Assembly: GCA_025449615.1 (NCBI GenBank)
Contig: JANWJA010000044.1
Span: 1 to 11,441, forward strand
DNA: 11,441 nt
DNA from: Methyloceanibacter sp.
Lineage (GTDB): Bacteria; Pseudomonadota; Alphaproteobacteria; Rhizobiales; Methyloligellaceae
Reading direction: 5' to 3'
Part shown: positions 7,464 to 11,441 of the stretch, piece after piece
Layout of the letters: the number at the start of each line of letters is the position of its first letter
Position numbering within the stretch: the first letter of the stretch is position 1
The notes under the pieces: model-generated
Databases searched by the model: none
Told to the model about the DNA's origin: nothing
The model's input: only the letters and a program-made list of their open reading frames with translations
Program-made: the position numbers and the translations under genes

Positions 7464-7968
7464 ATCCGAAGGCGACGCGTTTCTCCCTTCGCCGCGCCTG
7501 CGCCGGCTGATAGGCCATGCGCGCGTGGTAGTCACAATAAGGGATCGCACCGCTCTTCTTGCGTCCGCAGAAATGAAATTCCGGATCGCCCGGATCGCCG
7601 ATCGGCCAATGGCACATCGACTCCTTCAGCGTGAGGATGCTCGCCCGCTCGTGAAGCGGGATCACAAGCTCCTCAACCGGCGCCGGCAGAAATTCGGGCT
7701 CGGCGTCATAAGCCGCCTTCAACGCGGTATTGCCGCGCGTCCCGAACAGCAAAGATGGCGACCGGTTTTGCCGCGGCAGATGATTTCGCCGCGGTCTGGG
7801 GCTTGCCGAGCGCGGGCTCGTTGCCCGGCCGGAAAGTCCGAGCCGATGCACCTTGCCGATCACCGCATTGCGCGTCACTCCGCCTAAGCGACCCGCGATT
7901 TGGCTTGCACTCAGCCCTTCCGCCCAAAGCTTCTTCAGCAGTTCTACCCTTTCATCATTCCAAGACAT
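7462..7968 (-). CDS. gcrA: GcrA-family cell cycle regulator
   Basis: GcrA works with sigma70 RNA polymerase at promoters carrying CcrM-methylated GANTC sites and times cell-cycle genes in Alphaproteobacteria. The 168-residue protein opens with the helix-turn-helix MSWNDERVELLKKLWAEGLS (1-20), then SASQIAGRLGGVTRNAVIGK (20-39) and VHRLGLSGR. A basic, proline-rich linker follows (about 49-76). The C-terminal polymerase-binding part has the family motif MCHWPIGDPGDPEFHFCGRK (118-137) and PYCDYHARMAYQP (142-154); cysteines C119, C134 and C144 are in the usual places. The start has GAGGAGG 6-7 bases upstream on the minus strand. It is convergent with phoB and divergent from argD. Paralogues of GcrA exist in some genomes, so whether this is the master regulator cannot be told from one window. 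Confidence 0.92.
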   Translation of the reverse strand: MSWNDERVELLKKLWAEGLSASQIAGRLGGVTRNAVIGKVHRLGLSGRATSPRSASPRPRRNHLPRQNRSPSLLFGTRGNTALKAAYDAEPEFLPAPVEELVIPLHERASILTLKESMCHWPIGDPGDPEFHFCGRKKSGAIPYCDYHARMAYQPAQARRREKRVAFG

Positions 7969-7986
7969 TTTGGCCTCCTCAAATTG

Positions 7987-7997
7987 GACTCAGAATC
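7987..7997. promoter_or_regulatory. Paired GANTC (CcrM methylation-type) sites upstream of gcrA
   Basis: GACTC (7987-7991) and GAATC (7993-7997) are one base apart, about 20-30 bases upstream of the gcrA start codon and just outside its ribosome binding site. GANTC is the CcrM methylation target and the site class read by GcrA. A third GANTC, GATTC (8177-8181), lies further out in the same intergenic region. Methylation-dependent or autoregulatory control of gcrA is inferred from position only. Confidence 0.55.
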
Positions 7998-8000
7998 CCC

Positions 8001-8018
8001 CCGTCTGCCAGGAGACGG
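8001..8018. repeat. Small inverted repeat in the gcrA leader
   Basis: CCGTCT (8001-8006) and AGACGG (8013-8018) form a perfect 6-bp dyad with a 6-base spacer, directly outside the GANTC pair. In a gcrA transcript starting further upstream it would be a short hairpin in the 5' leader. I see no T-run or other feature that gives it a defined role. Confidence 0.35.
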
Positions 8019-8058
8019 CACTAAAAAACGCGACGATTACTGCTGAGAATGATCGCCC

Positions 8059-8076
8059 GGGTGCAACGCTGCACCC
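8059..8076. repeat. Inverted repeat in the gcrA-argD intergenic region
   Basis: GGGTGCA (8059-8065) and TGCACCC (8070-8076) form a perfect 7-bp dyad with a 4-base spacer. No T-run follows on either strand, so it is not an intrinsic terminator. It is about 90 bases upstream of gcrA and 275 bases upstream of argD, a suitable position for a dimeric regulator of gcrA, but no known operator is recognised. Between this dyad and the argD promoter (about 8077-8262) I see no gene, only weak reading frames without ribosome binding sites. Confidence 0.4.
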
Positions 8077-8262
8077 ACGACATATTGTGGCCGAGCGATT
8101 ATTACCCTACTAGTCCGTGGAAATCGCGGCAAGCGTCCGCCACGCTTGTGGTCCCCGTTTTCCACCGGAACGAATGGATTCTGCCACTTCTTTGCGGAGA
8201 ATACAAACGCTGCCGTGGATGAAAGCGTGGACGACCATGGGATAAGCCTGGGGCGGGGTCGA

Positions 8263-8291
8263 TTGACACGCTTCTACACGCGACCTAAAGC
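8263..8291 (+). promoter_or_regulatory. Sigma70-type promoter candidate for argD
   Basis: A perfect TTGACA (8263-8268) is followed after 17 bases by TAAAGC (8286-8291; CTAAAG one base earlier is closer to the alphaproteobacterial -10). Transcription would start near 8298, about 54 bases before the argD ATG and just ahead of a leader hairpin. The -35 is strong and the -10 weak, so the promoter may need an activator. Confidence 0.5.
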
Positions 8292-8306
8292 TCTGACATT
8301 GTTTAC

Positions 8307-8334
8307 TGCCGCCGCACCGGCGGCAATTTTGTTT
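8307..8334 (+). terminator. Terminator-like hairpin in the argD leader
   Basis: TGCCGCCG (8307-8314) pairs with CGGCGGCA (8318-8325) around a 3-base loop, a perfect 8-bp stem, followed by the T-rich stretch ATTTTGTTT (8326-8334). It begins about 10 bases after the predicted transcription start and ends before the argD ribosome binding site (AGGAA, 8336-8340). It could attenuate argD or simply form leader structure. No leader peptide or competing antiterminator stem is apparent. Confidence 0.5.
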
Positions 8335-8351
8335 CAGGAACACAGAAAACG

Positions 8352-9536
8352 ATGTCGGCCCTCCTTCCGACCTATTCCCGCAGCGAACTTGTGTTCGACC
8401 GCGGACAAGGCGCCTATCTCTTCACTGGGTCCGGCGAGCGTTATCTCGACTTCAGCTCGGGCGTCGCGGTGACGGCGCTTGGCCATGCCCACCCGCGTTT
8501 GATCAAGGCGCTGAGCGAGCAGGCGAATAAGCTCTGGCACGTCTCTAATTTGCACCGCATCCCGCTTCAGGAGCGGCTTGCCGAGCGGCTCGCCGCCGCG
8601 ACCTTCGCTTCGCGCGTGTTCTTCTGCAATTCGGGGGCTGAGGCCGTCGAAGGCTCGATCAAGGTCGCGCGTCGCTATCACTTCGCGAACGGCGCGTCGG
8701 AGCGTTATCGCCTTGTTACATTCGAAGGCGCATTTCACGGCCGCACCCTCGCGACCATCGCCGCCGGCGGACAGTCCAAGCACCTCGAAGGCTTCGGTCC
8801 GCCCGCCGAAGGCTTCGACCAGGTGAAGGTGGGCGACATCGACCTCGTCAAGGCCGCAATCGGGCCGGAGACGGCCGGAGTGCTCATCGAGCCGATCATG
8901 GGCGAGGGCGGCATGCGGGAAGTGTCTTGGAGCTTTTTGCGTGATCTCCGCGCGCTCTGTGACGAGGAAGGAATCCTCTTGGTGCTCGACGAAGTGCAAA
9001 CCGGCATGGGCCGCACCGGGCGCCTGTTTGCGCATGAATGGGCTGGCATTACCCCCGATATCATGGCGACGGCGAAGGGGCTTGGCGGCGGCTTTCCCGT
9101 CGGCGCCTGCCTCACCACCGAGGAGGTCGGTGCGCCCATGACCCCCGGCAGCCATGGCTCCACCTTTGGCGGCAATCCGCTTGCCATGGCCGTGGGCAAT
9201 GCCGTCCTTGATGTCATGCTTGAGCCCGGCTTTCTCGCTCACGTCTCGGCTATGAGCCTCAGACTGAAGCAACGCCTCGCCGCGCTGCACGACGAGCATG
9301 CCGATATCATCGAAGACATACGCGGCCAGGGGCTGATGCTAGGGCTGAAATGCAAAATCCCGAACCAGGACCTGATCAAGGCGCTTCTCGCGCAACATAT
9401 GTTGACCGTTCAAGCCGGCGACAATGTCGTCCGCCTGCTGCCGCCGCTCATCGTCGATGAGCCGGAGATCGATTTGGCTATCGCCAATATCGATGCCGCC
9501 TGCGTCGCGCTCAAGAACGGCGCCTCTAAAGTCTGA
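8352..9536 (+). CDS. argD: Acetylornithine aminotransferase ArgD
   Basis: ArgD is a cytoplasmic pyridoxal-phosphate enzyme that transfers an amino group from glutamate to N-acetylglutamate semialdehyde, giving N-acetylornithine in arginine synthesis. Many ArgD enzymes also act on succinyl-diaminopimelate in lysine synthesis. The 394 residues are a full class III aminotransferase. The PLP phosphate site is NSGAEAVE (93-100), the ring-stacking region FHGRT (128-132), the cofactor aspartate D213 lies in [12 protein letters not shown], and the Schiff-base lysine is K242 in [25 protein letters not shown] (266-278) closes the dimer active site. The ATG has AGGAA 11 bases upstream, a rather long spacing. 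It is followed after 22 bases by argF. Ornithine aminotransferase is a related alternative, but the argF neighbour supports ArgD. Confidence 0.95.
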   Translation: MSALLPTYSRSELVFDRGQGAYLFTGSGERYLDFSSGVAVTALGHAHPRLIKALSEQANKLWHVSNLHRIPLQERLAERLAAATFASRVFFCNSGAEAVEGSIKVARRYHFANGASERYRLVTFEGAFHGRTLATIAAGGQSKHLEGFGPPAEGFDQVKVGDIDLVKAAIGPETAGVLIEPIMGEGGMREVSWSFLRDLRALCDEEGILLVLDEVQTGMGRTGRLFAHEWAGITPDIMATAKGLGGGFPVGACLTTEEVGAPMTPGSHGSTFGGNPLAMAVGNAVLDVMLEPGFLAHVSAMSLRLKQRLAALHDEHADIIEDIRGQGLMLGLKCKIPNQDLIKALLAQHMLTVQAGDNVVRLLPPLIVDEPEIDLAIANIDAACVALKNGASKV

Positions 9537-9558
9537 CCCTAAAGATCTGGCCGATCCC

Positions 9559-10494
9559 ATGACCCCAAATCATTTCCTCGATATCGATTCTTTAGACCGC
9601 AAGAATTTGCGTTCGATCCTCGATCATGCGGCGAAGTTGAAGAAGCGCGGCAAGAAGAAGCTGGCGGGAGTGAAACCAGGTCTGGTGCTGGCTATGATCT
9701 TCGAGAAGCCCTCGACGCGGACGCGCGTCTCCTTCGAAGCGGCGATGCTTGAGCTTGGCGGACAGTCGATTGTGCTCAATGCGGGTGACATGCAATTGGG
9801 GAGAGGGGAGTCGGTGGCCGATACCGCGCGTGTCCTCTCGCGCTATGTCGATGCCATCATGCTCCGCACCGGATCTCACGACACGCTTGCCGAGCTCGCC
9901 GCGAACGCGACCGTGCCCGTGATCAACGGCCTGACGCCGAAATCGCATCCCTGCCAGGTCATGGCCGACGTCATGACCTTCGAGGAGAACCTGGGTTCGA
10001 TCAAAGGCAAGACCATTGCCTGGATTGGCGATGCCAACAATGTTTCCAATTCCTGGATCCATGCTGCAGCGAAGCTCGGGTGCAAACTGAACTTTGCCTG
10101 CCCGAAGGAGTTTTCACCGGCGCCTGACTTGCTCGACTGGGCGCGGAAAGAGGGTGCCGAGATCACCATCTTTGCCGATCCTATCGAGGCAGCGCGCGGC
10201 GCCGATTGCGTCCTGACGGATGTCTGGGTGTCGATGGGCGACAACGACAAGAGACGGCGCGAGACGCTGCTGAAGCCCTACCAGGTCGATCAGAAAGTGA
10301 TGGCGGCGGCGAAGCGGAACGCTATCTTCATGCACTGCCTGCCCGCCCATCGCGGCGATGAGGTGACGGCCGAAGTTATCGACGGACCGCAATCCGTGGT
10401 CTGGGACGAGGCGGAGAACCGGCTACATGTGCAGAAGGCGATCATCGCCTGGTGCCTCGGAGGCAAACCTAAGCGGACCGCGCGCCGCAAATGA
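9559..10494 (+). CDS. argF: Ornithine carbamoyltransferase ArgF
   Basis: ArgF joins ornithine and carbamoyl phosphate to make citrulline in arginine synthesis. The 311-residue protein has the carbamoyl-phosphate loop STRTR (52-56, within [13 protein letters not shown]), MLRTGSH (101-107), the carbamoyl-phosphate motif HPCQ (130-133), the ornithine-binding loop DVWVSMG (221-227) and the catalytic HCLPAHRG (259-266). Length and order are typical of the anabolic enzyme. The ATG at 9559 starts the conserved sequence; the same frame is open back into argD, but that part is not ArgF-like. No good ribosome binding site precedes the ATG, so translation may rely on coupling to argD, whose stop is 22 bases away. 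Its own stop overlaps the hslO start (ATGA). Arginine genes need no link to the chaperone, so the overlap reflects operon packing. Confidence 0.95.
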   Translation: MTPNHFLDIDSLDRKNLRSILDHAAKLKKRGKKKLAGVKPGLVLAMIFEKPSTRTRVSFEAAMLELGGQSIVLNAGDMQLGRGESVADTARVLSRYVDAIMLRTGSHDTLAELAANATVPVINGLTPKSHPCQVMADVMTFEENLGSIKGKTIAWIGDANNVSNSWIHAAAKLGCKLNFACPKEFSPAPDLLDWARKEGAEITIFADPIEAARGADCVLTDVWVSMGDNDKRRRETLLKPYQVDQKVMAAAKRNAIFMHCLPAHRGDEVTAEVIDGPQSVVWDEAENRLHVQKAIIAWCLGGKPKRTARRK

Positions 10495-11288
10495 CGGAAC
10501 CACTCTCAGAGCAAAGGATCAAGTTCGTCGTTCCCGACGATAATCTGATCCTGCCGTTCCAGGCCGAGCATGCCGGCGTCGCCGGCCGGCTGGTCAAGCT
10601 CGGCTCCACGGTCGACACCATCCTCTCCCGCCACGACTACCCGGAGCCGGTGTCGAAGCTCCTCGGCGAGGCGGTCGCGCTGACCGCGCTTCTCGGCGCG
10701 GCGTTGAAGTCCGAAGGCAAGTTCATCCTGCAAGCCTCCACCGATGGCCCCGTCGATCTCCTGGTCACCGATTACGAGGTGCCCGGCCACTTACGTGGTT
10801 ATGCCCGCTTCTCGGCTGAGCGGATCGCCGAGCTCGCCGGCGACACTCATGCTCAGCTTCTTGGCCAAGGTCATTTCGCCATGACGATCGACCGTGGCCC
10901 GGAAACCGAACGCTATCAAGGCGTGGTGCCGCTCGAAGGCGAGAGTCTCGCCGATGCGGCGCATACTTATTTCCGGCAGTCTGAGCAGCTTCCGACCTTC
11001 ATCAGGCTTGCCGTCGCGCGGCATTATCGCGCCGATCAGCCCGGCGCCCGCTCCTGGACCTGGCGCGCGGGAGGGCTTCTCTTGCAGAAGCTGACCCGCG
11101 AGGGCGGCCACGGCACCGAGAGCGAGACCGCAGCCGACGAGGAAGATTGGACGCGCGCTCTGGCGCTTGCCGATACCGTGGAGGATCATGAGCTGCTCGA
11201 TCCAATGCTCCCCGCTGACCGGCTGCTCTATCGCCTGTTCCACGAAGAGAACGTGCGCGCCTACCGCGCCGTCGAGCTGGAGACCTAG
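10491..11288 (+). CDS. hslO: Hsp33 chaperone body, stopped by TAG before its redox-switch domain
   Basis: Hsp33 is a cytoplasmic holdase that is activated when oxidation releases zinc from four C-terminal cysteines and the switch domain unfolds. This 265-residue frame covers the N-terminal chaperone domain and linker. Recognisable blocks are [20 protein letters not shown] (58-77), [17 protein letters not shown] (90-106), GVVPLEG (144-150), the family motif [16 protein letters not shown] (160-175), AGGLLLQKL (193-201) and the linker helix [14 protein letters not shown] (243-256). It ends at TAG (11286-11288), just where the zinc domain should begin, so it lacks all four switch cysteines and is about 50 residues or more short. 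The missing domain follows in the same frame. The ATG overlaps the argF stop. If the stop is real and not read through, the product could not be redox-controlled in the normal way. Confidence 0.9.
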   Translation: MTEPLSEQRIKFVVPDDNLILPFQAEHAGVAGRLVKLGSTVDTILSRHDYPEPVSKLLGEAVALTALLGAALKSEGKFILQASTDGPVDLLVTDYEVPGHLRGYARFSAERIAELAGDTHAQLLGQGHFAMTIDRGPETERYQGVVPLEGESLADAAHTYFRQSEQLPTFIRLAVARHYRADQPGARSWTWRAGGLLLQKLTREGGHGTESETAADEEDWTRALALADTVEDHELLDPMLPADRLLYRLFHEENVRAYRAVELET

Positions 11289-11441
11289 TGCAGCTGCTCG
11301 CGTGAGGGCGTCGAAGCCATGTTAAAAGGATTCTCGCCGGAGGATCTCACCGACATGACTGTGGACGGCGAAGTTTGCGTGACGTGCGAGTTCTGCAACA
11401 GCCGCTATTGCTTCGACCCAGCCGAGATCGCCCCTTCCGAA
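11289..11441 (+). other. In-frame Hsp33 zinc redox-switch domain after the hslO TAG (runs off the window)
   Basis: Reading straight on from the hslO amber codon gives 51 open codons to the window end. They encode the Hsp33 zinc domain: CSCSRE (1-6), a helix with GFSPEDLTDM (14-23), then VTCEFCNSRYCFDPAEI (31-47). C1, C3, C33 and C36 are the CxC and CxxC zinc ligands at normal spacing. Two more cysteines (C30 and C41) flank the second pair. No start codon upstream of C1 could begin a separate protein: the only in-frame ATG near the start (11319-11321) comes after CxC and would lose half the zinc site. The GTG overlapping the TAG is out of frame and soon hits a stop. The domain is therefore made only by readthrough, or not at all, or the TAG is an error. 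Annotated together with the preceding frame this would be a nonsense-disrupted hslO. Confidence 0.85.

Noticed and set aside
7706..7927. A second reading frame across the gcrA linker gives an Ala/Lys-rich stretch, suggesting a pair of compensating frameshifts in gcrA
   Set aside because: The annotated frame runs from the helix-turn-helix to the C-terminal motif without a break, and its linker (PRPRR... then RGNTAL) resembles other GcrA linkers that I remember. The other frame is better seen as a chance reading of G+C-rich DNA.
8158..8166. TTTTCCACC as a DnaA box for gcrA control; CTGTCCACA (1942-1950) as another
   Set aside because: The first differs from the consensus at the last base and stands alone far from gcrA. 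The second is better explained by the Pho-box heptamer pattern.
8110..8343. Short open frames on either strand in the gcrA-argD gap
   Set aside because: They lack ribosome binding sites and recognisable motifs, and overlap the likely argD promoter and leader hairpin.
8334..9299. Long minus-strand open frame (321 codons) opposite argD, and a similar 251-codon one opposite phoR (971-1726)
   Set aside because: Both are mirror frames of well-supported genes in G+C-rich DNA. Their composition is Arg/His/Gly-rich with no recognisable domain, and no ribosome binding site or gene context supports them.
1..11441. Search for insertion sequences, CRISPR arrays, prophage genes, tRNA or rRNA genes
   Set aside because: No transposase, integrase, regular repeat-spacer pattern or cloverleaf-like sequence was seen. 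Gene order and composition look like ordinary core genome throughout.

Overview
The window (about 60% G+C by eye) is chromosomal DNA from an alphaproteobacterium, most likely of the Hyphomicrobiales (Rhizobiales). The clearest marker is a GcrA-family cell-cycle regulator, a family restricted to Alphaproteobacteria, with two adjacent GANTC (CcrM-type) sites just upstream of it. From memory, the order phoR-pstSCAB-phoU-phoB / gcrA / argD-argF-hslO is also found in rhizobia such as Sinorhizobium; I could not check this here.

Layout. (1) 1-427: the last codons of an unidentified gene, then a DUF971 protein. (2) 428-7388, + strand: a complete phosphate-starvation module. phoR (histidine kinase, TTG start) is preceded by a Pho-box-like promoter. 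A second, larger set of Pho-box heptamers precedes pstS. Then come pstS, pstC, pstA, pstB (high-affinity phosphate ABC transporter), phoU (signalling link) and phoB (response regulator). pstC/pstA and pstA/pstB overlap by ATGA, and a strong hairpin sits between pstS and pstC. (3) 7389-7464: two convergent intrinsic terminators, one for each strand. (4) 7462-7968, - strand: gcrA. (5) 7969-8351: a 383-bp divergent intergenic region with GANTC sites, dyads, a sigma70-like promoter toward argD and a terminator-like leader hairpin. (6) 8352-11441, + strand: argD, argF and hslO (Hsp33), closely packed.

How the genes work together. PstS captures phosphate in the periplasm, PstCAB imports it, and PhoU reports transporter state to PhoR, which controls PhoB phosphorylation. 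PhoB~P would bind the heptamer arrays before phoR and pstS, giving positive feedback. argD and argF supply two steps of arginine synthesis. hslO encodes a redox-regulated chaperone.

The most unusual point is at the right end. The hslO frame is stopped by an in-frame TAG exactly between the chaperone body and the cysteine-rich zinc redox switch. The switch domain (CxC...CxxC) continues intact in the same frame to the end of the window. This could be a nonsense mutation, a sequence error, readthrough, or an Hsp33 that has lost its switch. The rest of the window looks like ordinary core genome: I see no mobile elements, CRISPR arrays, tRNA or rRNA genes, or phage genes.
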